Positions 1 to 8,586 are shown, counted from the stretch's first letter. The stretch is 64,000 nucleotides of DNA from Halopseudomonas sp002296055 (GCF_050876985.1 NZ_JBPAPP010000002.1); one strand, 5' to 3'. Notes: generated from the sequence alone by a model not told the origin. Translations and numbers: made by a program.

Positions 1-291
1 ATCCTCAACCCGGTCACGGGTGATGGTGAGGCTATAACTGGGCCGGTTTTCCGCCAGCACCACACCGTTGCGGTCGTAGATACGGCCGCGGGTGGGCGGA
101 ATCGGCTGGACGTGCACCCGATTGTTTTCCGACAGCGTCGAGTGGTGCTCGTACTGAGTCACCTGCAGGTAGTACATGCGCGCCACCAGGGCGCCCACCA
201 GCGCAACCACAAACACCGCTGCCAGCACCAAACGGCGCTGCACGATGCGGGCGTCAATATTGTGGTCTTTCAGGTGAATCGGCTTGGCCAT
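1..291 (-). CDS. mrdA: Penicillin-binding protein 2, N-terminal part (cut by window edge)
   Basis: The first 97 codons of a minus-strand gene run off the left edge. The protein begins MAKPIHLKDHNIDARIVQRR, followed by one hydrophobic anchor (about residues 22-40) and then the motif PPTRGRIYDRNGVVLAENRP. These are the cytoplasmic tail, signal anchor and start of the dimerisation domain of class B PBP2, the transpeptidase of the elongasome. The transpeptidase domain lies outside the window. The start sits 3 bp after the rlmH stop, in the conserved rlmH-mrdA operon order. Identification rests on the N-terminal motifs and the neighbours. Confidence 0.93.
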   Translation of the reverse strand, partial: MAKPIHLKDHNIDARIVQRRLVLAAVFVVALVGALVARMYYLQVTQYEHHSTLSENNRVHVQPIPPTRGRIYDRNGVVLAENRPSYSLTITRDRVED

Positions 292-294
292 GAA

Positions 295-762
295 TCACTT
301 GTGATAGGGATGACGATTGAGAATGGTCCAGGCTCGATACAGCTGCTCGGCGAGCAGGATACGCACCAACGGATGCGGCAACGTCAATGGCGACAGCGAC
401 CAGCGCTGATCGCTGCGCGCCGTCACCTCGTCCGGCAGCCCTTCCGGCCCGCCCACCATCAGATTGACGGTACGCGCATCCAGACGCCAGCTGTCCAGTT
501 GCTCGGCGAGCGTCTCGGTAGACCAGGCGCGACCATTGACCTCCAGGGTGACGATACGTTCCCCGGGCTGAACGGCTGCCAGCATCTGTTCGCCCTCACG
601 CCGCATCAAGCGCGCGACGTCAGCGTTCTTGCCACGCGTGGTCAGAGGAATTTCCACCAACTCCAGCGGCAGCTCTGGCGGCAGGCGCTTGGCGTATTCC
701 TGATAGCCCTGCTCGACCCAGCGCGGCATGCGCGAAGCCACGCTGATCAGGCGAATGCGCAA
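295..762 (-). CDS. rlmH: 23S rRNA pseudouridine-1915 N3-methyltransferase RlmH
   Basis: A 155-residue protein, exactly the usual RlmH length. RlmH is a SPOUT methyltransferase that methylates pseudouridine 1915 in helix 69 of 23S rRNA on assembled 70S ribosomes, using SAM. Visible family motifs are the N-terminal MRIRLISVASRMPRWVEQGY, the SAM-binding loop NLMVGGPEGLP (about residues 100-110), and the C-terminal RILLAEQLYRAWTILNRHPYHK tail, whose HPYHK end contacts the rRNA. It lies 6 bp downstream of rsfS and 3 bp upstream of mrdA in one minus-strand operon. Nothing unusual. Confidence 0.97.
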   Translation of the reverse strand: MRIRLISVASRMPRWVEQGYQEYAKRLPPELPLELVEIPLTTRGKNADVARLMRREGEQMLAAVQPGERIVTLEVNGRAWSTETLAEQLDSWRLDARTVNLMVGGPEGLPDEVTARSDQRWSLSPLTLPHPLVRILLAEQLYRAWTILNRHPYHK

Positions 763-768
763 ACCGGC

Positions 769-1128
769 CTACTCGGTCGGTTGCTGCTGGGCGGCGCGAC
801 GCGACTCGGCACTCTGCCAGAGGCGTTCCAGGTCATAAAACTCACGGGTGGCCGGCTGCATGATGTGGACCACCACATCGGCCAGGTCGACCAGCACCCA
901 CTCACCGGATTCCTTGCCTTCGACACCCATCGGCTGGCGACCGGCTTCTTTGGCCTTCTCAACCACGTTGTCTGCCAGCGCCTTAACCTGGCGGTTGGAG
1001 GTACCGCTGGCGATGATCATGTAGTCGGTCACGCTGGTGTGCTCACGTACATCGATCTTGACGATGTCCTTGGCCTTGAGCTCTTCCAGGGCATCCACGA
1101 CCAGCTGGACCAGTTCTTCAATCTGCAT
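769..1128 (-). CDS. rsfS: Ribosomal silencing factor RsfS
   Basis: About 119 residues, matching the RsfS/Iojap family. RsfS binds ribosomal protein L14 and blocks subunit joining when nutrients are short. The conserved core is visible: VTDYMIIASGTSNRQVKALAD and then GEWVLVDLADVVVHIMQPATREFYDLERLW. I placed the start at the ATG at 1128 (MQIEELVQLVV), as in relatives. An in-frame TTG four codons upstream directly abuts the GAGGA sequence that would have to be its ribosome site, so it is unlikely. The ATG lies 8 bp after the nadD stop, in the nadD-rsfS-rlmH-mrdA order. Confidence 0.95.
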   Translation of the reverse strand: MQIEELVQLVVDALEELKAKDIVKIDVREHTSVTDYMIIASGTSNRQVKALADNVVEKAKEAGRQPMGVEGKESGEWVLVDLADVVVHIMQPATREFYDLERLWQSAESRRAAQQQPTE

Positions 1129-1136
1129 GGGGGTTT

Positions 1137-1775
1137 TCAATCCTCGGTTGAGGGCCGGTACAGCCCTTCGTTGTCAATATAGTCAAGCACCGCGTCCGGC
1201 AACAGAAAGCGCGGTGAAGCGCCCGCTGCAACCAGCGCACGAATATGTGTGGCAGAAATCGCCAGCGGCGTTTGCGACAGGCAGATGATCTGCCCATGGC
1301 TACGCTCGGGCTGGCTTGCACTGCGCGCTGCCAGCAGGTCTTTCAATACCTCGGGGACTTCCAGGTCGTAATCGGGCCGCTGCAGCACTACCAGGTTGGC
1401 CAGCTGCAGCAGCTCTTCCCAGCGGTGCCAACTTGGCAATCCGCAAAAGGCATCCCAGCCCAGCACCATAAACAGCGCGACCTCTGCGCCCAGTTCGGCG
1501 CGCAGGGTTTCCAGGGTTTCTACGGTGTAGGACGGACGCTCGCGCCGCAGCTCCCGGTCATCCACCTGCAAGTCACCCTGCTGCCCGACCGCCAATTCCA
1601 CCATACGTAGCCGCGCATCGGCGCTGGCGCCGGGCTGGTCGCGATGGGGTGGCCGGGCGCTGGGGATCAGCCGCAGCTCATCCAGCTGCAGCTGCTCACG
1701 GACTTCCACGGCACTGCGCAGATGACCGAAGTGAATCGGGTCAAAGGTGCCGCCCAGCAGACCAACGCGGCGCAT
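1137..1775 (-). CDS. nadD: Nicotinate-nucleotide adenylyltransferase
   Basis: A 212-residue protein. It adenylates nicotinate mononucleotide to deamido-NAD with ATP, a late step of NAD synthesis in the cytoplasm. The nucleotidyltransferase signature GGTFDPIHFGHL is at residues 8-19, and the second conserved site ISATHIRALV lies near the C-terminus. PSARPPHRD corresponds to the substrate loop. It sits 10 bp downstream of proA and 8 bp upstream of the rsfS ATG, the standard Pseudomonas arrangement. Confidence 0.97.
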   Translation of the reverse strand: MRRVGLLGGTFDPIHFGHLRSAVEVREQLQLDELRLIPSARPPHRDQPGASADARLRMVELAVGQQGDLQVDDRELRRERPSYTVETLETLRAELGAEVALFMVLGWDAFCGLPSWHRWEELLQLANLVVLQRPDYDLEVPEVLKDLLAARSASQPERSHGQIICLSQTPLAISATHIRALVAAGASPRFLLPDAVLDYIDNEGLYRPSTED

Positions 1776-1785
1776 CAGCGACGGC

Positions 1786-3051
1786 TCACTGACGAATATG
1801 ACCGTCGCCGAAGACCACGTACTTCTCGCTGGTCAGCCCTTCCAGACCAACCGGGCCGCGGGCATGAATCTTGTCGGTGGAGATGCCAATTTCCGCGCCC
1901 AGGCCATACTCGAAACCATCGGCAAAACGGGTCGAGGCATTAATCATCACCGAACTGGAGTCCACCTCAGCAATGAAGCGGCGAGCCCGGGTGTAATCCT
2001 CGGACACCATGGCATCGGTGTGCTGCGAGCTGTAGGTATTGATGTGCTCGATGGCCGCATCCATATCGGCGACCACGCGGATCGAGAGAATCGGCGCCAG
2101 ATACTCCGTCGACCAGTCTTCCTCGGTTGCCGCAACGGCGTCAGGCAGCAGTGCGCAGGTGGCCGGACAGCCACGCAGCTCAACGCCCTTGGCCGCATAC
2201 AGCGGCGCCACGCGCTGCAGGAAAGGCCCGGCAATGGCCTCGTTGACCAGCAGGGTTTCCATCGCGTTGCACACACCATAACGGTGGGTCTTGGCGTTGA
2301 TGACAATGGCTTCAGCCTTGTCAAAGTCGGCGCGATCATCCACATACACGTGACAGATACCGTCCAGATGCTTGATGACCGGCACCCGCGCCTCACGGCT
2401 GATGCGCTCGATCAGGCCCTTGCCGCCGCGCGGCACGATCACATCAACGTAGTCGGGCATGGTGATCAGCGCGCCAACCGCTGCGCGATCCGTGGTTTCT
2501 ACCACCTGCACAACGTCATCCGGCAAACCGGCCGCCGCCAGGCCCTGGCGCAGGCACTCGGCAATCGCACGGTTGGAATGGATGGACTCGGAGCCGCCAC
2601 GCAGGATGCAGGCATTGCCCGATTTCAGGCAGAGACTGGCCGCCTCTACCGTTACGTTCGGGCGCGACTCGTAAATGATACCGATCACACCCAGCGGTAC
2701 CCGCATCTTGCCAACCTGAATACCGGAGGGGAGAAACTTCATGTCACGCAGCGCGCCGACCGGATCGTCCAGGCCCGCAACCTGACGCAAACCCTCGACC
2801 ATGGCGGCCAGGCGAGCCGGCGTAAGCGCCAGACGATCCAGCATGGCGTCATCCAGGCCATTGTCACGGCCGGCCTGCAGGTCCAGCTGATTGGCCGCAA
2901 CCAGTTGCTCGGTGGCGGCTTCAATAGCCTCGGCAGTCGCCAGCAGGGCAGCATTCTTGACGGCGGTTGGGGCACGGGCAATCACGCGCGAGGCCGTGCG
3001 GGCCTGCTGCCCCAGCGTCGTCATGTATACCGCTACCTGTTCCGCACTCAT
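1786..3051 (-). CDS. proA: Gamma-glutamyl phosphate reductase
   Basis: A 421-residue aldehyde-dehydrogenase-fold enzyme. It reduces gamma-glutamyl phosphate to glutamate semialdehyde with NADPH, the second step of proline synthesis. Visible are GVIGIIYESRPNVTVEAASLCLKSGNACILRGGSE, the catalytic cysteine in YGVCNAMETLLVN, and the C-terminal GPVGLEGLTSEKYVVFGDG. The ATG at 3051 is chosen because AGGAG lies 7 bp upstream; an in-frame GTG at 3066 has no comparable site. First gene of the operon leading to nadD, rsfS, rlmH and mrdA. Confidence 0.97.
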   Translation of the reverse strand: MSAEQVAVYMTTLGQQARTASRVIARAPTAVKNAALLATAEAIEAATEQLVAANQLDLQAGRDNGLDDAMLDRLALTPARLAAMVEGLRQVAGLDDPVGALRDMKFLPSGIQVGKMRVPLGVIGIIYESRPNVTVEAASLCLKSGNACILRGGSESIHSNRAIAECLRQGLAAAGLPDDVVQVVETTDRAAVGALITMPDYVDVIVPRGGKGLIERISREARVPVIKHLDGICHVYVDDRADFDKAEAIVINAKTHRYGVCNAMETLLVNEAIAGPFLQRVAPLYAAKGVELRGCPATCALLPDAVAATEEDWSTEYLAPILSIRVVADMDAAIEHINTYSSQHTDAMVSEDYTRARRFIAEVDSSSVMINASTRFADGFEYGLGAEIGISTDKIHARGPVGLEGLTSEKYVVFGDGHIRQ

Positions 3052-3173
3052 GCTAACTCCTGCCACCGGTTGACCAAATGCGGCATTATAGCCGGGTCAC
3101 CAATGGCTTGACAGCGCCGCCTGCGGTCGCTGTGCAATTCAATGTGTCATCCACCGCCTGCTACCATGAGCCC

Positions 3174-3908
3174 ATGCCCGATACCCGCACCCGCATCCCC
3201 TCCCCGGCACCCCTGCCAGAGCATTTCTTTCAGCAAGATGCTCGTCAGTTGGCGGTCGCCCTGCTCGGCAAGGTGATTCGCCGCCGACTGAACGGCCAGT
3301 GGCTGGCGGCGCGCATCATCGAGACCGAGGCGTACCTGCTGGAGGAGCGTGGTAGCCACGCCTCGCTCGGCTACACCGAGGCCCGGCGCGCGCTGTTCAT
3401 GGAGCCCGGCACCATTTACATGTACTACGCCCGGGGCGGCGACTCGATGAACTGCAGCTCACTGGGCGAAGGCTGTGGCGTGCTGCTCAAGTCGGGCCAT
3501 CCGGTGGTCGACACGCTCAGCCCGGCCGCAAGCCTGGCGCAGATGCAAGCGCTCAACCCCAGCGCCAGCGGCGGCGTTCGCGCACCAGAGCGGCTGTGCG
3601 CCGGGCAAACACTGCTGTGCCGTTCACTGCAAATCCGCGTAGGCGATTGGAACGCGCAGCGCTTTAGCGCTGACCAGCTGCTGCTTGAAGACGACGGCTA
3701 CCAGCCCAGCCAGGTACTGCGCGCCCCGCGCCTGGGCATCCCGAGCGGCCGCGACGAACACCTGCTGTACCGCTGGGTCGACGCGGCCTACAGCCGGCAC
3801 TGCACCCGCAACCCGGCCAGACGCGGCCAGATTGAAGGCGAGCACTACCACCGCCTGGCGCTGGAAGCAGCGCGCCAGCAGGCGCGACAGGAAAGCCATC
3901 CATGCTGA
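3174..3908 (+). CDS. mpg: DNA-3-methyladenine glycosylase (AAG/Mpg family)
   Basis: A 244-residue protein of the Mpg (alkyladenine glycosylase) family, which removes alkylated purines in base-excision repair. Motifs are PEHFFQQDARQLAVALLGKVI, the catalytic-region IIETEAYL (about residues 44-51) with the water-activating Glu, and FMEPGTIYMYYARGGDSMNCSS. The start at 3174 (MPDTRTR) is inferred because the upstream in-frame extension is unlike the family; no strong ribosome site is visible. Its stop overlaps the start of the DedA gene by 7 bp, so the two are translationally coupled. Confidence 0.93.
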   Translation: MPDTRTRIPSPAPLPEHFFQQDARQLAVALLGKVIRRRLNGQWLAARIIETEAYLLEERGSHASLGYTEARRALFMEPGTIYMYYARGGDSMNCSSLGEGCGVLLKSGHPVVDTLSPAASLAQMQALNPSASGGVRAPERLCAGQTLLCRSLQIRVGDWNAQRFSADQLLLEDDGYQPSQVLRAPRLGIPSGRDEHLLYRWVDAAYSRHCTRNPARRGQIEGEHYHRLALEAARQQARQESHPC

Positions 3909-5104
3909 GCGACCTGACCCAATGGCTGGGCGCCCACAGCCAATGGCTGGGGGTAGCTATCTTTCTGGTGTCGCTCACCGAGTCGCTGGCGGTCGCCGGC
4001 CTGGTCGTGCCGGGCGTGTTCCTGCTGTTTGCCTTCGCCGCGCTGGCAGCCAGTGCCGACATGCCGCTGCTGGAAGCCATTGCCTGGGCGTTCTGCGGCG
4101 CGGTCATTGGTGATTTGCTCAGCTTTGCTCTGGGGCGCTGGTTTCATCAGGATATCCGCCGCCTGTCGCTGTTTCGCCGCCACCCGCAATGGATTGACCG
4201 CGGCGAGCGTTTTTTCCGGCGTTATGGCTGGGTCAGCGTGGTGCTGGGCCGCTTCATCGGACCTATTCGCCCCATCATCCCGCTGGTTGCCGGCATGTTC
4301 GACATGCCCGCCTGGCGCTTTATCGCCATCAACCTGCTATCAGCACTGGCCTGGGCCCCGGCCTACCTGATACCAGGCTATTCGGCGGGACGGGCCGCGC
4401 GCTGGGCAGTACCACCGCTGTTCTGGAATCAGGCACTAAGTGTCGCCGTAGGGGCCGTGATCGTGGTTGGTGGCAGCCTCTACCTGCTGCGCCTGCAGCG
4501 GCGCTGGAGCGCGCTGGCTGCAGCAGCGCTCTGCTTGCTGGCATTACTGGTGCTGACCAGCAACCAGAGTGCACTGGCGATATTCAGCGACACCCTGATC
4601 AGCAGCCGCGAATACCTGCAACTGCCAGGCACCGAGCGGCTGCGCCTGTTGCACCCCAGCCTGCTGCTGGTCGCCCTGCCAATTGCACTGCTGTTGCTGG
4701 TCTGTCGTCAGTGGCGCGCTCTGAGTCTGTTGCTGCTGACACTGGGCTTTGCCGTGCTGCTGGACTGGGTGGTTGGTCTGAGCCCGCTGGCGGCAACCAG
4801 CGCGCTGGTGCTCTCGCTACTCTGCGCCCTGCTGGTGATCTGCAACCGGGGGCGGCATTTCTGGTGGCGCGCCAGTTGGCTACTGTACCCACTGCCGCTG
4901 ATTGGTCTGCTGCTTAGCAACCTGCTGCAACACGAGGCGCTGGGGCCGCTGGAGCTGCTGCGTGCTCTGCTCTGCGCCGCCAGCGCCGGGCTGCTGGCAT
5001 GCTGGTTGACTGAGCGCTTCGGTCCGCTGCCGCCAGCGCCGCGGGCGCTGCAATGGCTAATCGCACTATGGCCCTATCTGATTGCCATCTGGCTGCTGTG
5101 GTGA
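3902..5104 (+). CDS. DedA family membrane protein with extra C-terminal membrane domain
   Basis: A 400-residue polytopic protein. Residues 1 to about 175 form a DedA/VTT domain: the reentrant segment ESLAVAGLVVPGVFLLFAFAAL and the hallmark GRFIGPIRPIIPLVAGMFDMP (about residues 115-135), in a family linked to lipid scrambling or undecaprenyl-phosphate recycling. Residues about 180-400 add seven or so further hydrophobic segments. Some DedA proteins carry a C-terminal PAP2 phosphatase, but the phosphatase signature (KxxxxxxRP, PSGH, SRxxxxxHxxxD) is absent here, so that half is either degenerate or unrelated. It overlaps mpg by 7 bp. Confidence 0.85.
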   Translation: MLSDLTQWLGAHSQWLGVAIFLVSLTESLAVAGLVVPGVFLLFAFAALAASADMPLLEAIAWAFCGAVIGDLLSFALGRWFHQDIRRLSLFRRHPQWIDRGERFFRRYGWVSVVLGRFIGPIRPIIPLVAGMFDMPAWRFIAINLLSALAWAPAYLIPGYSAGRAARWAVPPLFWNQALSVAVGAVIVVGGSLYLLRLQRRWSALAAAALCLLALLVLTSNQSALAIFSDTLISSREYLQLPGTERLRLLHPSLLLVALPIALLLLVCRQWRALSLLLLTLGFAVLLDWVVGLSPLAATSALVLSLLCALLVICNRGRHFWWRASWLLYPLPLIGLLLSNLLQHEALGPLELLRALLCAASAGLLACWLTERFGPLPPAPRALQWLIALWPYLIAIWLLW

Positions 5105-5148
5105 GCCGCTGATTCGACGTTACGCCATCAACGCTTGGCTCGGTGAGT

Positions 5149-5733
5149 TCAGGCCTGCACCTGCTGCAGCCAATCACCAATGCGCTGCAAACGTTCCTCT
5201 GGCCGATCGATAGCCAGCAACTGGTTTTTCTGCTCAAGCGCCAGCGGCAAGAGGCTGGTCAGTTGCCAGGCCAGCCGCTGCTGGCTGTCCTCAACCGGCG
5301 GCAAGTCCAAGCGCTGCACCAGCGGATGCTGCAGCAAGGCCTGGTGCAAACTGAGCAGTTCATCGTGATCAGGCAGCAGGGCAGCATCCAGCTGCTCGGG
5401 AATCCAGTGCGCCTGCGCGGTCACCAGCCCGTCCTCTGCCACCTCTACCTCGCTCAGACGAGCCCGCCGTCCGCCTAGTACACGAATACCCAGCAAGCCG
5501 TTATCGCGCTGCTGCCAGTCAATAATCCGCGCCTCGCAACCAATCGCGCCAAAGCGCAGATTACCCGAGCCCACCTCAGAGCCGGATTCCAGTCCGACCA
5601 CGACAAAACCCTGCTGCTGACGGAAACAACGGCTAACCATATCCAGATAGCGCGCCTCGAATATCTGCAGATCCAGATGACAACCGGGCACCAGCAGGGA
5701 CTTCAACGGAAAGAGTGCTGTTGCTTCGCTCAT
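5149..5733 (-). CDS. Stand-alone Lon N-terminal (LON substrate-binding) domain protein
   Basis: A 194-residue cytoplasmic protein that is only the N-terminal LON domain. ALFPLKSLLVPGCHLDLQIFEARYLDMV at the N-terminus is the typical opening of the family, followed by VVVGLESGSEVG and GCEARIIDW. No ATPase or protease domain follows. Such proteins are widespread in Pseudomonas and of unclear function; substrate binding is inferred from the domain. The ATG at 5733 is preferred over the longer frame because a GGGGGA tract lies about 6 bp upstream. It is transcribed divergently from the MaoC gene. Confidence 0.85.
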   Translation of the reverse strand: MSEATALFPLKSLLVPGCHLDLQIFEARYLDMVSRCFRQQQGFVVVGLESGSEVGSGNLRFGAIGCEARIIDWQQRDNGLLGIRVLGGRRARLSEVEVAEDGLVTAQAHWIPEQLDAALLPDHDELLSLHQALLQHPLVQRLDLPPVEDSQQRLAWQLTSLLPLALEQKNQLLAIDRPEERLQRIGDWLQQVQA

Positions 5734-5952
5734 GCATTTCCCCCGGAGGCCGCCGCACCCGCGCCCTCTTGTCAATCTTGCTTACCCGACATAGCCTGCC
5801 GACAGGTGGTTGGATCATTCAGCAGACCAATGAAAGCCAAACCTGCATTGACCCCCACCCGCCCCCTTGCAAACATGCCGGCGGAGACACTTTCCCGCCG
5901 CAGGGTAACACTGCCGGGCACACCCCACACAATAAGAGTCACGGAGAGCAAT

Positions 5953-6408
5953 ATGACAGCCATTCCCGTATCTGAACTTACCTCCCTCATTGGCAAAGAC
6001 ATGGGCCATTCCGACTGGCTGCAGATTGACCAGGAGCGGGTCAACCAGTTTGCCGAGTGCACCGGCGACCACCAGTTCATTCACATCGACGAAGAAAAGG
6101 CCAAGCAAACCCCGTTCGGCGGCACCATTGCCCACGGTTTCCTGTCACTGTCGCTGCTGCCGGCACTGTCGGCCGGTCTGATGCCACGCCCTGAAGGTCT
6201 GAAAATGGCCGTCAACTACGGCATGGACAGCCTGCGCTTCATCCAGCCGGTCCGCGTGGGTTCGCGCGTGCGCCTGCACACCACCATCCTGGATGTAACC
6301 GAGAAGAACCCGGGGCAGTGGCTGATGAAGGCTCGCAACACCCTGGAAATCGAAGGCGTGGACAAGCCCGCATTCATCTCTGAAGGCCTGTCGCTGTACT
6401 TCGTCTGA
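5953..6408 (+). CDS. MaoC-like acyl-CoA dehydratase
   Basis: A 151-residue hot-dog-fold protein of the MaoC/(R)-enoyl-CoA hydratase group. The catalytic Asp-His pair of the hydratase 2 motif is seen in FAECTGDHQFIHIDEEKAKQTPFGGTIAHGFLSLSLL (about residues 32-68). It probably hydrates a 2-enoyl-CoA to an (R)-3-hydroxyacyl-CoA; the chain-length preference cannot be read. The start at 5953 has GGAG 8 bp upstream, and the open frame reaching further back to 5677 overlaps the LON gene and lacks family similarity. A hairpin follows the gene. Confidence 0.88.
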   Translation: MTAIPVSELTSLIGKDMGHSDWLQIDQERVNQFAECTGDHQFIHIDEEKAKQTPFGGTIAHGFLSLSLLPALSAGLMPRPEGLKMAVNYGMDSLRFIQPVRVGSRVRLHTTILDVTEKNPGQWLMKARNTLEIEGVDKPAFISEGLSLYFV

Positions 6409-6428
6409 TCTGATCAGACTCTGAGGCT

Positions 6429-6453
6429 CCCGACCGGCCACGTGCTGGTCGGG
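6429..6453. terminator. Hairpin between convergent maoC-like gene and ubiX
   Basis: A 10-bp stem (6429-6438 with 6444-6453, one G-U pair) with a 5-nt loop in the 46-bp gap between two convergent stops. There is no T-tract on either side, so it is a weak intrinsic terminator or a 3'-end stabilising hairpin. Confidence 0.5.
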
Positions 6454-6454
6454 G

Positions 6455-7057
6455 CTACTCTCCCCAGCGCGGCATCAGCGCCTGCTCTATTCCCAACTGC
6501 CCCAGAATCCGCGCCACCACAAAGTCGACCAGGTCATCAATCGACTGTGGCTTGTGATAGAAGCCGGGGCTGGCGGGCATAATCACTGCCCCCATCTGAC
6601 TGAGCTTGAGCATATTTTCCAGATGAATACTGGAAAATGGCGTCTCACGCGGCACCAGAATCAGCTTGCGACGTTCTTTCAGCGCTACATCGGCGGCCCG
6701 CTCAATGAGGTTATTACTGGCGCCGCTCGCAATCGCCGACAGCGTACCGGTTGAACAGGGACACACCACCATCGCCGAGGGCGCGCCACTGCCTGAGGCC
6801 ACCGGCGCCATCCAGTCCTGCTTGCCGTAGACCCTGATTTGCCCTGCTGCCGCCTTGAACTGCTCGGTCAGATACTGCTCCAGCGCCTGCGGCTTGGGCG
6901 GCAACTGCCACTCAGTCTCGGTAGCAACGACCAACTGCGCCGCCTGCGAAATCAGGAACGACACCTCAACGCCCGCCTCGACCAGACAACCAAGCAGCCG
7001 CATCGCGTACTGCACGCCCGATGCACCGGTAACCGCCAGTGTGACCCGCTCAGCCAT
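6455..7057 (-). CDS. ubiX: Flavin prenyltransferase UbiX
   Basis: A 200-residue protein that joins dimethylallyl phosphate to FMN, making the prenyl-FMN cofactor used by UbiD decarboxylases in ubiquinone synthesis. The FMN-binding VTGASGVQYAMRLLG is at residues 9-23, with CPCSTGTLSAIASGASNNLIERAADVALKE and the dimethylallyl-site VPRETPFSSIHLENMLKLSQMGA. Its start overlaps the mpl stop by 8 bp, so the two are translationally coupled. Length and motifs are typical. Confidence 0.96.
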   Translation of the reverse strand: MAERVTLAVTGASGVQYAMRLLGCLVEAGVEVSFLISQAAQLVVATETEWQLPPKPQALEQYLTEQFKAAAGQIRVYGKQDWMAPVASGSGAPSAMVVCPCSTGTLSAIASGASNNLIERAADVALKERRKLILVPRETPFSSIHLENMLKLSQMGAVIMPASPGFYHKPQSIDDLVDFVVARILGQLGIEQALMPRWGE

Positions 7058-8411
7058 GACGCGCCTCCAGCGCCTGAATCAAGCGCTGATGAATGCCGCC
7101 AAAGCCGCCATTACTCATCACCACCACCCGCGTCTGCGGCGTTGCCGTAGCCACTACCTGCTCGACAATGGCATCCAGGTCGCTGGCCACCTGGGCCGGG
7201 ACCGGGCTATCTGCCACCACGCCATCCAGGGACCAGTCCAGACCTGCCGGCTGATACCAGAACACTTGGGACGCATCGGCAACACTGGCAGGCAGCGCCG
7301 CCATGTGGCTACCGAGTCGCATGGTGTTGGAGCGCGGCTCGATAACGGCAATCAACGGCGCATCGCCAATCTGCGCGCGCAAGCCAGCCAGCGTGGTGGC
7401 AATGGCCGTCGGGTGGTGGGCAAAATCGTCATACACGCTGATGCCGTTGATCTCGGCCAGCTTCTCCATGCGCCGCTTGGCATTACGGAAGCCGCCCAGT
7501 GAGGCAATCCCCTGCGCTGGCGTCACACCCACATGGCGCGCAGCCGCCAGCGCCGACAACGCATTCGCGACGTTGTGCTGGCCAGTCTGCGGCCATTCGG
7601 CCACGCCCTGCAGCTCGCCGTCGAGCCACACCTCAAAGCGCGAACCATCATCGCTGAGTAAGCGCGCCTGCCAGGTGCCGCCCTCACCGGTGGTCTGACA
7701 CGGCGTCCAGCAGCCCATCTTGATGACTCGTTGCAGCGCCGCGTCCTGCGCCGGGTGGATGATCAGGCCGGACGCGGGAACGGTGCGCACCAAATGGTGA
7801 AACTGACGTTCGATAGCTGCCAGGTCAGGGAAGATATCCGCGTGGTCAAATTCCAGGTTGTTCAGCACGGCCGTACGCGGACGGTAGTGAACAAATTTCG
7901 AGCGCTTGTCGAAGAAGGCGCTGTCGTACTCGTCTGCTTCCACTACAAAAAAGGGCGTACCGCCAAGGCGCGCGGAGATACCAAAGTTCTGCGGCACCCC
8001 GCCAATCAGAAAGCCGGGCGACATACCCGCATCTTCCAGCAGCCAGGCCAGCAGGCTGGACGTTGACGTTTTGCCATGGGTGCCGGCTACCGCCAGCACC
8101 CAGCGATCCTGCAGCACATGCCGCGCCAGCCATTCCGGGCCGGAAACATAGGGCATGCCCTGATCGAGCATGTACTCCACCGCCGGATTGCCGCGCGCCA
8201 TGGCGTTACCGACAATGACCAGATCTGGCGCCGGCGTGAGATGCGCCGGGTCATAACCTTCCTGCAACACGATCCCCTGCTCGGCCAGCTGGGTGCTCAT
8301 GGGCGGGTAGACATTGGCATCGGAGCCGCTGACCTCATGGCCCAGCTCGCGTGCCAGCAAGGCCAGCGAGCCCATAAAGGTGCCACAGATGCCGAGAATG
8401 TGGAGATGCAT
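7050..8411 (-). CDS. mpl: UDP-MurNAc:L-Ala-gamma-D-Glu-meso-DAP ligase (murein peptide recycling)
   Basis: A 453-residue Mur-ligase family enzyme. It attaches the recycled tripeptide L-Ala-gamma-D-Glu-mDAP to UDP-N-acetylmuramic acid. Visible are the N-terminal MHLHILGICGTFMGSLALLARELGHEVSGSD (Rossmann-like UDP domain), the ATP P-loop GTHGKTSTSSLLAW (about residues 108-121), EADEYDSAFFDKRSKF, and the C-terminal domain start DDFAHHPTAI. It is distinguished from MurC by the Mpl-type EADEYD context and length. It precedes ubiX with an 8-bp overlap. An AAGGA sequence lies about 8 bp before the ATG. Confidence 0.96.
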   Translation of the reverse strand: MHLHILGICGTFMGSLALLARELGHEVSGSDANVYPPMSTQLAEQGIVLQEGYDPAHLTPAPDLVIVGNAMARGNPAVEYMLDQGMPYVSGPEWLARHVLQDRWVLAVAGTHGKTSTSSLLAWLLEDAGMSPGFLIGGVPQNFGISARLGGTPFFVVEADEYDSAFFDKRSKFVHYRPRTAVLNNLEFDHADIFPDLAAIERQFHHLVRTVPASGLIIHPAQDAALQRVIKMGCWTPCQTTGEGGTWQARLLSDDGSRFEVWLDGELQGVAEWPQTGQHNVANALSALAAARHVGVTPAQGIASLGGFRNAKRRMEKLAEINGISVYDDFAHHPTAIATTLAGLRAQIGDAPLIAVIEPRSNTMRLGSHMAALPASVADASQVFWYQPAGLDWSLDGVVADSPVPAQVASDLDAIVEQVVATATPQTRVVVMSNGGFGGIHQRLIQALEARHG

Positions 8412-8538
8412 GAATATTCCTTGTCACTGTCGTAGGGCTACAGCTTACGCTGAAAGCTGAACAGAATGGCGACGGCCGCGCCGATGTCAAGCACCCGGCG
8501 TCCGCCCGACGGACATGCAAGCGCAACAGCTTTTCGGC

Positions 8539-8544
8539 TATCAT
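8539..8544 (+). promoter_or_regulatory. Possible -10 element for the phosphofructokinase leader
   Basis: TATCAT at 8539-8544 resembles a sigma-70 -10 box. A -35 element 17-18 bp upstream is poor. It lies just before a terminator-like hairpin in the 228-bp gap between divergent mpl and pfp. Confidence 0.35.
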
Positions 8545-8564
8545 GCGCGCATCTGTCCGCCCCT

Positions 8565-8586
8565 GCCCCGCTTCCGGGGCGTTTTT
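8565..8586 (+). terminator. Terminator-like hairpin in the leader of the phosphofructokinase gene
   Basis: A GCCCCG/CGGGGC stem (8565-8570 and 8575-8580) with a CTTC tetraloop is followed by GTTTTT, in plus-strand orientation only. No plus-strand gene precedes it, because mpl points away. The only transcript it could terminate is therefore the leader of the gene that starts at 8640. Confidence 0.6.

Noticed and set aside
112..1182. A 356-codon plus-strand open frame antisense to rlmH, rsfS and mrdA
   Set aside because: It overlies three well-supported minus-strand genes, has no recognisable motif, and its composition (many Gln, His, Arg) is typical of the antisense frame of GC-rich coding DNA.
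1747..3111. A 454-codon plus-strand open frame antisense to proA
   Set aside because: Complement of proA with no family similarity or ribosome site.
3902..5104. DedA protein as a DedA-PAP2 phosphatase fusion
   Set aside because: None of the three phosphatase motifs can be found in the C-terminal half.
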